A stretch of 64,000 nt of DNA from Silvania confinis (GCF_025564085.1 NZ_JAMGZJ010000061.1:1-64000); one strand, 5' to 3'; shown: positions 18,835-28,022, counted from the first letter of the stretch. Numbers and translations: made by a program. Notes: a model not told the origin generated them from the letters alone.

Positions 18835-19652
18835 ACGGGATCCTTGCCTCCCTCAATCGCGGCTGGCGGCGGGTGATGACCGGCCTGTGCTTCGTGCTGT
18901 TTGGCATCGGCGGGCTGCTGCTGTCTGTGGTGTGGTTTAATCTGTTATTGCTGGTGCAGCGCGACGGTGCCCGTCGTCGTCGCCTTGCTCGTCGCAGCAT
19001 CGCCGCCTGCTTCCGCGCCTTTTTAACCGTCGCCCGCGCCGTGGGGGTGCTGGATTACCGCATTGATAACCTCGACGTTCTGCGCCAGGATCGCGGCTGT
19101 CTGGTGGTGGCGAACCACCCCACGCTGCTCGACTATGTCCTCATCGCCTCGGTGATGCCGGAAACGGACTGTCTGGTGAAAAGCGCGCTGCTGCGTAACC
19201 CCTTTTTGAGCGGTGTGATCCGGGCAGCGGATTACCTGATCAACAGCGAAGCCGACACGCTGTTAAGTGCCTGCCAGCAGCGGTTGGCTCAGGGCGACAC
19301 CCTACTCATTTTCCCGGAAGGCACCCGTACACGAGCGGGGGAAGCCATCACCTTACAACGCGGCGCGGCGAATATTGCCGTGCGCTGTGGCCGCGACCTG
19401 CGGGTGGTGATCATCCACTGCAGCGAGCCGCTGCTGGATAAACAGCGTCGGTGGTATGAGGTTCCGGCGCGCAAACCGTTTTTCACGATCGACGTTCGTG
19501 AGCGGGTTAACATTCATGAATTTTACGATGCGGCGGTACAAGAACCGGCTCAGGCAGCACGGCAGCTCAACCGGCACCTGCAGCATCGCTTAACATCCGG
19601 TCTTCAATCTTTGTCAGGAATTAATGATGCAAGCGCTCTACCTGGAAATTAA
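18831..19652 (+). CDS. PlsC-type 1-acyl-glycerophosphate-like acyltransferase, ApeD-like
   Basis: A 273-residue membrane-bound acyltransferase. A hydrophobic N-terminal segment (MTGLCFVLFGIGGLLLSVVWFNLLLLV) is followed by the lysophospholipid acyltransferase domain with catalytic NHPTLLDY (H-X4-D) and the substrate motif FPEGTRTR. It probably moves the finished acyl or polyene chain onto a lipid or glycolipid acceptor. The start at 18831 overlaps the previous stop as ATGA; a GTG at 18813 is an alternative. The end overlaps the first acyl carrier protein gene by 26 bases. Confidence 0.88.
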   Translation: MNGILASLNRGWRRVMTGLCFVLFGIGGLLLSVVWFNLLLLVQRDGARRRRLARRSIAACFRAFLTVARAVGVLDYRIDNLDVLRQDRGCLVVANHPTLLDYVLIASVMPETDCLVKSALLRNPFLSGVIRAADYLINSEADTLLSACQQRLAQGDTLLIFPEGTRTRAGEAITLQRGAANIAVRCGRDLRVVIIHCSEPLLDKQRRWYEVPARKPFFTIDVRERVNIHEFYDAAVQEPAQAARQLNRHLQHRLTSGLQSLSGINDASALPGN

Positions 19653-19884
19653 GAATCTCATTATCTCTACCCTCAATCTGGATGAGCTGACCCCTGACGA
19701 CATCGATACCGATGCGGCGCTGTTTGGCGAGGGCCTGGGTCTTGATTCGATCGATGCCCTGGAGTTCGGTCTGGCGGTCAAAAATCAGTACGGCGTCGTT
19801 CTGTCTGCCGAAAGCGAAGAGATGCGCCAACACTTCTTCTCCGTCGCCACCCTGGCGTCATTTATCACTGCCCAACGCGCCTGA
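19627..19884 (+). CDS. Acyl carrier protein 1 of the cluster, ApeE-like
   Basis: An 85-residue acidic acyl carrier protein. The phosphopantetheine serine is in the LGLDSIDALE motif; helices I-IV fit the ACP fold (DELTPDDIDTDAALFGEGLGL before the serine). It carries growing acyl chains and should be activated by AcpT at the end of the operon. Two consecutive ATGs (19624, 19627) are possible starts; the second has better spacing from AGGA. The first member of a tandem ACP pair. Confidence 0.92.
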   Translation: MQALYLEIKNLIISTLNLDELTPDDIDTDAALFGEGLGLDSIDALEFGLAVKNQYGVVLSAESEEMRQHFFSVATLASFITAQRA

Positions 19885-19897
19885 GAACGGATCCACC

Positions 19898-20152
19898 ATG
19901 ACAACTGAACATGACGCTATTTATCAGCAAGTGACCTCCCTGCTGATCAACCTGTTTGAGCTCGCCCCGGGTGACATCACCCCGGAGGCGCGCCTGTATG
20001 AAGACCTGGATCTGGACAGCATCGACGCCGTCGATATGGTGGTTAACCTGCAGAAGAAAACGGGCATCAAGATCAAGCCAGAAACGTTCAAATCGGTGCG
20101 TACCGTTCAGGACGTGGTGGACGCCGTCGAACAGCTTCTGCGAGAAGCGTAA
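19898..20152 (+). CDS. Acyl carrier protein 2 of the cluster, ApeF-like
   Basis: An 84-residue acyl carrier protein (MTTEHDAIYQQVTSLLINLFEL) with attachment serine in LDLDSIDAVDM. Only 13 bases separate it from the first ACP. Two different ACPs in one line suggest separate duties, for example starter loading and chain elongation; paired ACPs are usual in aryl-polyene clusters. A longer reading frame begins upstream at 19712 but runs inside the first ACP gene and is rejected. Confidence 0.93.
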   Translation: MTTEHDAIYQQVTSLLINLFELAPGDITPEARLYEDLDLDSIDAVDMVVNLQKKTGIKIKPETFKSVRTVQDVVDAVEQLLREA

Positions 20153-20158
20153 GCCGCC

Positions 20159-20746
20159 ATGCGTGGCGGACGGTCATTTCCGGTTATCCCGTTGCTGACG
20201 GGATTGCTGCTGGTCGCCTGGCCCTTTTTGATTGGCTTTGGGCTGACGCATAACAGCCTGCACTGGCTCCTGCCGCTGATGGCAGGGCTGTTGCTGTTTC
20301 GTCTGCGCCAGGCGCGGCATCACGCCGGGCCGATGCGCTATGTCATTCAGAGCGTGGCGCTGGCCGGCATCGCCCTGTGCGTGGCAAGTTACCTGCTGAA
20401 GGCCCATCAGTGGCTGCTGCTGTATCCCGTGGTGGTTAACCTGGTGATGCTGGCGGTTTTTGGCGGCTCGCTGTGGACGTCGATGCCGCTGGTCGAACGC
20501 CTGGCCCGGCTGCAGGATCCGGCCTTATCGCCACAAGGCGTGCGCTATACCCGTGTCGTGACCCGCGTGTGGTGCGCCTTTTTCATATTTAACGGTAGCG
20601 TGGCGCTGTTCACCGTGCTGCGGGGCGATCTGGCACTCTGGACGCTGTGGAACGGCATGATTGCCTACATTCTGATGGGAACCTTGATGGCAGCCGAGTG
20701 GCTGGTGCGTCAGCGGGTGAGAAAAAAAGAGAAGCGCAATGCCTAA
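20159..20746 (+). CDS. Multi-pass membrane protein of the COG4648 type, ApeG-like
   Basis: A 195-residue protein with about five to six hydrophobic segments (IPLLTGLLLVAWPFLIGFGLTH, WLLPLMAGLLLF, YVIQSVALAGIALCVASYLL and others) and a very basic C-terminus RQRVRKKEKRNA. Members of this family occur almost only in polyene-type clusters and are distantly like septation protein A. No catalytic motif is evident. It ends 8 bases inside the next gene. Confidence 0.8.
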   Translation: MRGGRSFPVIPLLTGLLLVAWPFLIGFGLTHNSLHWLLPLMAGLLLFRLRQARHHAGPMRYVIQSVALAGIALCVASYLLKAHQWLLLYPVVVNLVMLAVFGGSLWTSMPLVERLARLQDPALSPQGVRYTRVVTRVWCAFFIFNGSVALFTVLRGDLALWTLWNGMIAYILMGTLMAAEWLVRQRVRKKEKRNA

Positions 20747-22100
20747 CCTCCTTCCTTTGTGCCAGTGGCTGAATGCCCCGCGCCCGGACGACACGCCTGT
20801 CGCCTGGTGTGGCGATCGCTGTTGGACGCTTGGGCAGTTGCGCTATGACGTCAGCACCTTAACAACGGACCTGCAGCAGCAGAGGGGCGAGCGCTGGGCG
20901 CTCTGTCTTGACGATAGCTATCTGTTTCTCGTGGCGTTACTGGCGACGCTGCATGCCGGTAAAACCCCCGTCATCCCGGGTCACAGCCGGCTATTGTTGC
21001 TGGAAAAGCAGCGGGCTCTGTTCGACGGCGTGCTAAGCGATCGGCCGTTACGCCTTTCCGGCCCTTTACGGGTGGTGCGTTCTTCCCAACGCAATAACGC
21101 GCCCTTTCATCCCCTGCCCGCCGTTGCCGACGCGGCTTTCATCGAGCTGTTTACGTCCGGTTCGACCGGGGCGGCAAAACGCGTCGTCAAAACCCTTACC
21201 GCCCTCGACAGGGAAGCCGCTCTGCTGGCGACCTTTTTTGGCGACCGGCTGCACGGCTGTCGGGTGGTGGCCTCTGTTGCGCCTTACCATCAGTACGGAC
21301 TAACGTTCCGCCTCTTTTTACCCCTGGCGCAGGGGTTAGTGATGCACTCGGTCACGATCGCCTACAGCGAGCAGTTGGCGGCGCTCGACCCGCAGTATCG
21401 CTATCTTTTCATCAGTAGCCCGGCATTTTTGAAGCGCATTGACGCGCAGCTCGCTTCGCCACCGGTTGCAGTGCTTTTCTCCGCCGGGGGATCCCTGGCG
21501 TGGGACACGGTGGATAAGACCCATCGCTGGCTGAATATCTGGCCGGATGAAATTTACGGCAGCACGGAAACCGGCGTTCTCGCCTGGCGCCATTATCAGC
21601 ATGAAGGCCTCTGCTGGCGGCCCTTGCCCGGCATCCATTTCCATCAGGATAAGCGCGGCCTGCGCGTCTCCTCGCCGTTAATCCCGCACGGCGAAGGGCT
21701 GCCCCTCGACGATGTTCTCCAGTTTGATGACACCGGCGGGTTCAGCCTTGTCGGGCGCAAGGATCGGCTGGTCAAAATCGAAGAAAAACGCATCTCGCTT
21801 AATGAGATCGAGCAATACCTGCGGGCGTTAGAAGGTGTTTGCGACGCAGCAGCCCTGCCGATTACGCGTAACGGCAGACAGGGGATTGGTGCGCTACTGG
21901 TGTTAAACGACGCGGCACGTGAGCAGCTAAAGCAGCGTGGCAATAAAGCGCAGCTGCAGGCCTGGCGACGCGCCCTGCGGCCATGGCTTGATCCCGTTGC
22001 GGTGCCGCGCGACTGGCGCATTGTTGATGAAATACCGGTTAACAGTATGAACAAGCGTATCTATGCGCAGTTACAGGAGTTATTTCATGAAAATCCATGA
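20739..22100 (+). CDS. Acyl-activating (AMP-forming) ligase, ApeH-like
   Basis: A 453-residue adenylate-forming enzyme that would activate a carboxylic acid starter and load it onto an ACP. Motifs: FTSGSTGAAKRVVK (A3, about residues 138-151), YGSTETG (A5), GRKDRLVKIEEKRISLNEIE (A8) and the catalytic lysine in NSMNKR near the C-terminus. The length is short for the superfamily (usually 500 or more), as expected for this cluster type. In aryl-polyene systems this enzyme supplies the aromatic starter; here no ammonia lyase is encoded nearby, so the substrate is open. Confidence 0.88.
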   Translation: MPNLLPLCQWLNAPRPDDTPVAWCGDRCWTLGQLRYDVSTLTTDLQQQRGERWALCLDDSYLFLVALLATLHAGKTPVIPGHSRLLLLEKQRALFDGVLSDRPLRLSGPLRVVRSSQRNNAPFHPLPAVADAAFIELFTSGSTGAAKRVVKTLTALDREAALLATFFGDRLHGCRVVASVAPYHQYGLTFRLFLPLAQGLVMHSVTIAYSEQLAALDPQYRYLFISSPAFLKRIDAQLASPPVAVLFSAGGSLAWDTVDKTHRWLNIWPDEIYGSTETGVLAWRHYQHEGLCWRPLPGIHFHQDKRGLRVSSPLIPHGEGLPLDDVLQFDDTGGFSLVGRKDRLVKIEEKRISLNEIEQYLRALEGVCDAAALPITRNGRQGIGALLVLNDAAREQLKQRGNKAQLQAWRRALRPWLDPVAVPRDWRIVDEIPVNSMNKRIYAQLQELFHENP

Positions 22101-22440
22101 AATTGAGCGCCAGCAGGCCCAGCCGCAGCATCTGGATGTCACCCTGCATCTCGACCCCACGCTGTTCTGGTTTCAGGGCCATTTTGCCGTACAGCCGCTG
22201 CTGCCAGGCGTTGCCCAGCTTGACTGGGTGATGCATTACGCCACCACGCTGTTGGCCACGGCGTACCGCTTTCACAGTATTCAGAACGTAAAATTTCAGG
22301 CCCCGCTGCTGCCTGATACCACGGTGACGCTCAGCCTCGACTGGAACGCTGAGCGCCAGATCCTCACTTTCCGCTATCTACGCCACGATGGCGCAGAGCG
22401 CCATATCGCCAGCAGCGGGAAGATTCGCTTATGTCGTTAA
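22087..22440 (+). CDS. FabA/FabZ-type 3-hydroxyacyl-ACP dehydratase, ApeI-like
   Basis: A 117-residue single hot-dog protein. The catalytic histidine (H32) sits in FQGHFAVQPLLPGV, the FabZ-type motif. It would remove water from 3-hydroxyacyl-ACP and so create the double bonds of a polyene. Start at 22087 follows CAGGAGTTATTTC; the ORF opens 8 codons upstream inside the ligase gene. Overlaps the ligase by 14 bases and the next gene by 10. Confidence 0.88.
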   Translation: MKIHEIERQQAQPQHLDVTLHLDPTLFWFQGHFAVQPLLPGVAQLDWVMHYATTLLATAYRFHSIQNVKFQAPLLPDTTVTLSLDWNAERQILTFRYLRHDGAERHIASSGKIRLCR

Positions 22441-24122
22441 CCTTCCGACCCTGCATCCTGATTCCTTGCTATAACCACGGGGCGATGATGGCGAGCGTGC
22501 TGCAACGCCTCACCCCGTTCGCCCTGCCGATTATCCTGGTCGATGACGGCAGCGACGCCGAAACCCGTCAGGAACTGAACCGCCTGGCCGACGAGAATGT
22601 CCACGTCACGCTGGTGCGGCTGACGCACAACGCCGGAAAAGGCGTGGCCGTGATCCGCGGGCTGAAAGTCTGTGCCGGCGCCGGTTTTACCCACGCGGTA
22701 CAGGTGGATGCCGACGGGCAACATGCGATTGAAGATATCCCAACGCTGCTGGCGCTGGCGGCACGTCATCCCCACGCGCTGATCTCCGGCAAGCCGGTTT
22801 ATGATGCGTCGATACCCCGCGCGCGGCTGTACGGCCGCTGGGTTACGCACGTCTGGGTGTGGATCGAAACCCTGTCTTTGCAGCTGAAAGACAGCATGTG
22901 CGGCTTTCGGGTTTACCCGGTCGCCCCGACGCTACAGCTGGCAAACCGCGTGTCGCTCGGCAAGCGGATGGATTTTGACATTGAGGTGATGGTGCGTCTC
23001 TACTGGCAGGGCACCCCCAGCTATTTTCTGCCCACCCGCGTGACCTATCCCCAGGATGGCGTCTCCCATTTCGATACGCTGAAAGACAACCTGCGCATTT
23101 CATGGATGCACACCCGGCTGTTCTTCGGCATGTTACCGCGCATCCCTTCTCTGCTCTTCGGTCGCCGCAGCCAGCACTGGGCCGCACAGCAGGAGGTCAA
23201 AGGCCTGCGCGGTATGCGGTTGATGCTGCAGGTCTGGCAATGGCTTGGCCGCAGGGCGTTTACCGTGCTGCTGTGGCCGGTGATTGGCGTCTACTGGCTG
23301 ACGGCCCGCCCGGCGCGGCAGGCCTCAAAGCAGTGGATTGCCCGGGTCCGTGAGACGCTGGCACAGCGCCAGCTGCCGACGCCCGCGCGTCTGAACAGTT
23401 TTTTCCACTTCCTGCGCTTTGGTCAGGCGATGCTGGATAAAGTCGCCAGCTGGCGTGGGGAACTAAAGCTGCACCAGCATGTGACCTTTGCCCCCGGTGC
23501 GCGTGAAATCCTGGACAGCGATGCCCCGCAAGGCAAGCTGCTGCTGGCCTCGCATCTGGGCGATGTCGAAGTGTGCCGCGCGCTGGCCCAGCGCGAAGGC
23601 CACCAGACCATTAATGCGCTGGTGTTCAGTGATAACGCGCAACGCTTTAAACAAATTATGCAGGAGATGGCCCCCGAAGCAGGACTGAGCCTGATCTCCG
23701 TCACCGATATCGGGCCAGAGACCGCCATCCTGCTCAAAGAGAAGCTTGATCGCGGCGAATGGGTAGCGATCGTCGGCGATCGTCTGGCGGTTAATCCCCA
23801 GCGTGGCGGCGAATGGCGGGTGGTATGGAGCGAATTTATGGGCCAACCGGCACCGTTCCCCCAGGGGCCGTTTATTCTCGCCGCGATCCTGCGCTGTCCG
23901 GTGGTGCTGATTTATGCCCTGCAACAGCAGCAGCGGCTGCAGATCCATTGCGAGACGTTTGCCGACCCGCTGATCCTGCCGCGACACGCCCGCCAGCAAG
24001 CTTTACAGCAGGCAGTCGATCGGTATGCGCAGCGGCTGGAGCATTACGCGCTGCAGGCGCCGCTCGACTGGTTTAATTTTTTCGATTTCTGGCGGCTGCC
24101 GGATGCCAAAGATAAGGAGTAA
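22431..24122 (+). CDS. Fused glycosyltransferase (GT2) and LpxL/LpxM-like acyltransferase, ApeJ-like
   Basis: A 563-residue two-domain protein. The N-terminal half (about 1-240) is a family 2 glycosyltransferase with CILIPCYNHG, ILVDDGSD and the VDADGQH acid motif. A hydrophobic segment around residues 275-290 separates it from a C-terminal acyltransferase (about 300-560) of the lipid A acyltransferase type with SHLGDVEVCR (H-X4-E). The fusion suggests one membrane enzyme that transfers a sugar and an acyl group to build the lipid anchor of the polyene. This architecture is a marker of aryl-polyene clusters. Confidence 0.87.
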   Translation: MSLTFRPCILIPCYNHGAMMASVLQRLTPFALPIILVDDGSDAETRQELNRLADENVHVTLVRLTHNAGKGVAVIRGLKVCAGAGFTHAVQVDADGQHAIEDIPTLLALAARHPHALISGKPVYDASIPRARLYGRWVTHVWVWIETLSLQLKDSMCGFRVYPVAPTLQLANRVSLGKRMDFDIEVMVRLYWQGTPSYFLPTRVTYPQDGVSHFDTLKDNLRISWMHTRLFFGMLPRIPSLLFGRRSQHWAAQQEVKGLRGMRLMLQVWQWLGRRAFTVLLWPVIGVYWLTARPARQASKQWIARVRETLAQRQLPTPARLNSFFHFLRFGQAMLDKVASWRGELKLHQHVTFAPGAREILDSDAPQGKLLLASHLGDVEVCRALAQREGHQTINALVFSDNAQRFKQIMQEMAPEAGLSLISVTDIGPETAILLKEKLDRGEWVAIVGDRLAVNPQRGGEWRVVWSEFMGQPAPFPQGPFILAAILRCPVVLIYALQQQQRLQIHCETFADPLILPRHARQQALQQAVDRYAQRLEHYALQAPLDWFNFFDFWRLPDAKDKE

Positions 24123-24125
24123 AGG

Positions 24126-24548
24126 GTGCTGACCGATCCCCGCTTTACCACCGAGGTTGAGTTGACCGTCCCGTTTCACGACGTCGATATGATGGGCGTG
24201 GTGTGGCACGGCAACTATTTCCGCTATTTTGAAATTGCCCGCGAGGCGCTGCTCAATCAATTCGATTATGGCTATCGCCAGATGAAAGCTTCCGGCTATG
24301 TCTGGCCGGTGGTGGATACCCGGGTGAAGTACCGGGATGCAGTCACCTTCGAACAGCGGATCCGCGTCCGCGCCCATATCGAAGAGTATGAAAATCGCCT
24401 GCGTATTGCCTATCAGATTTTCGACGCCGCCAGCGGCAAGCGCACCACCACCGGTTACACCATTCAGGTGGCCGTTGAGGAGAAGAGCCGCGAGCTGTGC
24501 TTTGTTAGCCCGGCAATCCTGTTTGAGCGTATGGGAGTGACACCATGA
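24126..24548 (+). CDS. Hot-dog acyl thioesterase (4-hydroxybenzoyl-CoA thioesterase type), ApeK-like
   Basis: A 140-residue hot-dog thioesterase with the signature FHDVDMMGVVWHGNYFRYFE, where the Asp of DVDMMG is the catalytic position in the 4HBT/FadM family. It may release finished chains from the ACP or edit wrong starters. GTG start at 24126 follows AAGGAGTAAAGG. Four bases separate it from the glycosyltransferase fusion, and it overlaps the LolA-like gene as ATGA. Confidence 0.87.
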   Translation: MLTDPRFTTEVELTVPFHDVDMMGVVWHGNYFRYFEIAREALLNQFDYGYRQMKASGYVWPVVDTRVKYRDAVTFEQRIRVRAHIEEYENRLRIAYQIFDAASGKRTTTGYTIQVAVEEKSRELCFVSPAILFERMGVTP

Positions 24549-25150
24549 AGTGGTTACCGATGCTGGCCCTGCTGGTCAGCCCGTGGGTCAGCGCCGTGAC
24601 GCTGGACGAATTACAGCAACGCTTTACTGAACAACCGGTGGTGCGCGCCCACTTTGAGCAGACCCGCACCATTAAGGACATGCCCCAACCGCTGCGCTCC
24701 AGCGGGGAGATGCTTGTCGCCCGCGACGACGGCCTGCTGTGGGATCAAAAAGCGCCGTTCCCGATGCTGCTGTTGCTGGATGATAAACGCATGGTGCAGA
24801 CCCTTAACGGCCAGCCGCCACAAACCATCACAGCGGAAAACAATCCGCAGATGTTCCAGTTTAACCACCTGCTGCGCGCCCTGTTCCAGGCCGATCGCAA
24901 GGTGCTGGAAGAGAACTTCCGCATCGATTTTAAGGATCTCGGCAACGGCCGCTGGTCGCTGGTGCTGACGCCAACCACCACCCTGCTGGATAAGATTTTT
25001 GCCTCGCTGGATCTGGGTGGCGCGCATTATCTGGAATCCATTGTGCTGAACGATAAGCAAGGCGACCGCACCGACATCGCCCTTTCCCGCCACCAACTGA
25101 CACCCGCCAGCCTGACCGATGCCGAACGCCAACGCTTTGCCGCACCGTAA
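24545..25150 (+). CDS. LolA-like outer-membrane lipoprotein carrier protein, ApeL-like
   Basis: A 201-residue periplasmic protein with a signal peptide (MKWLPMLALLVSPWVSAVTL) and a LolA-like fold: VRAHFEQTRTIKDMPQPLRSSG early, then the MLLLLDDKRMV and FRIDFKDLGNGRWSLVLTP strands. In this context it probably shuttles the lipid product across the periplasm, as LolA does with lipoproteins. Found between a thioesterase and an RND-like exporter, with overlaps on both sides (ATGA at the start, 32 bases with the exporter). Confidence 0.88.
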   Translation: MKWLPMLALLVSPWVSAVTLDELQQRFTEQPVVRAHFEQTRTIKDMPQPLRSSGEMLVARDDGLLWDQKAPFPMLLLLDDKRMVQTLNGQPPQTITAENNPQMFQFNHLLRALFQADRKVLEENFRIDFKDLGNGRWSLVLTPTTTLLDKIFASLDLGGAHYLESIVLNDKQGDRTDIALSRHQLTPASLTDAERQRFAAP

Positions 25151-27446
25151 TGCACGCCGCCCGGCGCTGCTGTGGGCACTGACCTGCCTGATCCTGCTGG
25201 GCGTGTTACTGTCGCTCCTGCCCGGCGCGCGCTTAAACAGCAGCGTGCTGGCGATGCTGCCGAAGCAGACCCTCGGCGCGGTCCCCCCGGCGCTGAATGA
25301 CGGCTTTATGCAGCGTCTCGACCGCCAGCTGGTGTGGCTGGTCAGCCCGGGAAAACAGCCCAATCCGCAGGTGGCGCAGCAGTGGCTAACTCTACTGCAG
25401 GGCTCGTCACAGCTCAGCGAGGTCAAAGGCCCGATGGACGCCGCCGGGCAAAAAGCCTGGGGTGAATTTTTCTGGCAGCACCGCAACGGCCTGATCGACA
25501 GCGCCACCCGCGCGCGCCTGCAGAACGGCGGTGAAGCGCAGGCCCAGTGGATATTGTCCCAGCTGTACTCGGCCTTCTCCGGGGTCAGCGGCAAAGAGCT
25601 GCAAAACGACCCGCTGATGCTGATGCGGGGTTCGCAGCTTTCGCTGGCGCAAAACAGCCAGAAGCTGCGACTGATGGACGGCTGGCTGGTGACGAAAGAT
25701 GAAGCCGGGAATTATTGGTATCTGTTGCACGGCGAGCTGTCCGGTTCGTCCTTCGATATGCAACAAACCCACCGGCTGGTCACCACTCTGCACGGGCTGG
25801 AAGGCCAGCTGAAAACGCAGTATCCCCAGGCGCAGCTGCTGTCGCGCGGGACGGCTTTTTACAGCGACTACGCCAGCCAGCAGGCGAAGCGGGATATCTC
25901 GACCCTTGGCGTCGCCACCGTTTTGGGGGTGATCCTGCTGATTGTGGCGGTGTTCCGCTCCCTGCGTCCGCTGGCGCTGTGTCTGATCTCCATCGCCACC
26001 GGCGCGCTGGCGGGCACGGTGGCGACGCTGCTGCTGTACGGCGAACTGCACCTGATGACGCTGGTGATGAGCATGAGCATCATCGGTATTTCGGCGGATT
26101 ACACCCTCTACTACCTGACCGAACGGATGGTCCATGGCGGACAGACTTCACCGTGGCAAAGCCTGGCAAAAGTGCGTAACGCCCTGCTGCTGGCGCTACT
26201 CACCACCGTGGTCGCGTATCTGATTATGATGCTGGCACCGTTCCCGGGTATCCGCCAGATGGCGGTGTTCGCCGCGGCGGGGCTCAGCGCCTCGTGCCTG
26301 ACGGTGATTTTCTGGCATCCGGGGCTGTGTCGCGGCCTGCCAGTGCGTCCGGTTCCCGCGAGGGGATTAATGCTGCGCTGGCTGGCGGCCTGGCAGCGCC
26401 ATAAAACGCTGTCGGTCGGGCTGCCGGTGCTGCTGGCGCTGCTGGCGGTGGCGGGAATGGCCTCGCTGCGGGTCGACGATGATATCGCCCAGCTGCAGGC
26501 GCTGCCGCAGGCGATTCAGGCCCAGGAAAAAACCATCACCGCCCTGACCGGGCAGAGTGTCGATCAGAAATGGTTCGTGGTGCATGGCGACTCGGCCCAG
26601 CAGACGCTGGAGCGGCTGGAGGCCTTTACCCCGGCGCTGGCGCAGGCGCAGGCGCAGCAGGCGGGTGAACTTCAGTCATGGCGTACCTTGCCTTTGAACT
26701 CGCTGGCGCGGCAGACTCAGGATCTGGCCCTGCTGAAAAGTGCGGCCCCGGCGGTGACGACAGCATTGCAACGTGCCGGGCTGACGACGGTTGCAGCGGA
26801 TCTGAACGCCATGCCGGTGCAGGTTGACGCCTGGCTTGCCAGCCCGGCAAGCGAGGGCTGGCGGCTGCTGTGGCTGACCCTGCCCGACGGGCAAAGCGGC
26901 GTGCTGGTTCCGGTCAATGGGGTCAACAACAGCCCGGCCCTGGCGGCGCGGGCTGACAAGCATCCCGGCGTGACCTGGGTGGATCGCAAGGCCAACTTCG
27001 ACAGCCTGTTTACCCTCTACCGCAGCGTGCTCACCGGGCTGCTGGTGGTTGCGTTAGCGGTAATCGCCTGCGGGGCGATGCTGCGTCTGGGCTGGCGTAA
27101 AGGGCTGATAAGCCTGGTTCCGTCGCTCCTGTCGCTGGGCTGTGGGCTGGCGGCGCTGGCCGTTACCGGTCATCCCCTGAATCTGTTCTCGCTGCTGGCG
27201 CTGGTGCTGGTGCTCGGGATCGGCATCAACTACACCCTGTTTTTTAGCAACCCACGCGGCACGCCGCTGACGTCGATGCTGGCGATTACCCTGGCGATGC
27301 TGACTACGATTTTGACCCTCGGCATGCTGGTATTCAGCAATACTCAGGCCATCAGCAGCTTTGGGGTGGTACTGGTCAGCGGTATTTTTACCGCCTTTCT
27401 GCTGGCACCGCTGGCGATGCCGACTCAAAAAGAGAGAAAACAATGA
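25119..27446 (+). CDS. MMPL/RND-family exporter, ApeM-like
   Basis: A 775-residue inner-membrane transporter. One N-terminal membrane segment, a large periplasmic domain, five clustered segments (about residues 265-410), a second periplasmic domain and five to six final segments reproduce the RND duplication. The SMSIIGISADYTLYYL block is the site where MMPL proteins carry their proton-relay aspartate. It most likely exports the polyene lipid to the LolA-like and lipoprotein partners encoded on each side. Start ATG at 25119 has a weak ribosome site but allows coupling to the upstream gene. Confidence 0.88.
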   Translation: MPNANALPHRNARRPALLWALTCLILLGVLLSLLPGARLNSSVLAMLPKQTLGAVPPALNDGFMQRLDRQLVWLVSPGKQPNPQVAQQWLTLLQGSSQLSEVKGPMDAAGQKAWGEFFWQHRNGLIDSATRARLQNGGEAQAQWILSQLYSAFSGVSGKELQNDPLMLMRGSQLSLAQNSQKLRLMDGWLVTKDEAGNYWYLLHGELSGSSFDMQQTHRLVTTLHGLEGQLKTQYPQAQLLSRGTAFYSDYASQQAKRDISTLGVATVLGVILLIVAVFRSLRPLALCLISIATGALAGTVATLLLYGELHLMTLVMSMSIIGISADYTLYYLTERMVHGGQTSPWQSLAKVRNALLLALLTTVVAYLIMMLAPFPGIRQMAVFAAAGLSASCLTVIFWHPGLCRGLPVRPVPARGLMLRWLAAWQRHKTLSVGLPVLLALLAVAGMASLRVDDDIAQLQALPQAIQAQEKTITALTGQSVDQKWFVVHGDSAQQTLERLEAFTPALAQAQAQQAGELQSWRTLPLNSLARQTQDLALLKSAAPAVTTALQRAGLTTVAADLNAMPVQVDAWLASPASEGWRLLWLTLPDGQSGVLVPVNGVNNSPALAARADKHPGVTWVDRKANFDSLFTLYRSVLTGLLVVALAVIACGAMLRLGWRKGLISLVPSLLSLGCGLAALAVTGHPLNLFSLLALVLVLGIGINYTLFFSNPRGTPLTSMLAITLAMLTTILTLGMLVFSNTQAISSFGVVLVSGIFTAFLLAPLAMPTQKERKQ

Positions 27447-28021
27447 TGTCCCCCTTTTACCGCGCCGCCGTCTTTATTGGCGTGCTGTTGTTGGTCGGAT
27501 GCAGTCACTCAACTCCCGACGCCACCCGCCCGCAGGCATGGCTGCAGCCCGGCACTCAAGTAACACTCCCTGCGCCGGGCATCACCCCGACGCTCAATTC
27601 GCAGCAGCTGCTGACCGGCCGTTTTAACGGTAAAACCCAGTCGCTGCTGGTGATGCTGAATGCCAATGAGCATAAAATTACCCTGGCCGGCCTGTCATCG
27701 GTGGGCATTCGTCTGTTCCTTGTCACCTATGATCAAACGGGGATCCATACTGAACAGTCGATTGTTGTGCCGCAGCTGCCTCCAGCCAGCCAGGTGTTGG
27801 CGGATGTGATGCTCAGCCACTGGCCAATCAGCGCCTGGCAGCCGCAGTTACCGACAGGCTGGACGCTTAAAGACAAGGGCGACCGCCGCGAGCTGCGTAA
27901 CGCCCGCGGCACGCTGGTGACAGAGGTGGTTTATCTGCAGCGTAACGGTAAGCGCGAGCCGATCAGCATCGAACAACACGTCTTTAATTACCACATCACC
28001 ATTCAACATCTGGGTGACTGA
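27443..28021 (+). CDS. DUF3261 outer-membrane lipoprotein, ApeN-like
   Basis: A 192-residue lipoprotein: signal peptide with lipobox LLVGC (MMSPFYRAAVFIGVLLLVGC), serine at +2 of the mature form, which favours sorting to the outer membrane. The rest is a DUF3261 domain (LLTGRFNGKTQSLLVMLNAN). It is probably the outer-membrane receiver in the export chain, by analogy with LolB. ATGA overlap with the exporter gene. Confidence 0.85.
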   Translation: MMSPFYRAAVFIGVLLLVGCSHSTPDATRPQAWLQPGTQVTLPAPGITPTLNSQQLLTGRFNGKTQSLLVMLNANEHKITLAGLSSVGIRLFLVTYDQTGIHTEQSIVVPQLPPASQVLADVMLSHWPISAWQPQLPTGWTLKDKGDRRELRNARGTLVTEVVYLQRNGKREPISIEQHVFNYHITIQHLGD

Positions 28022-28022
28022 G

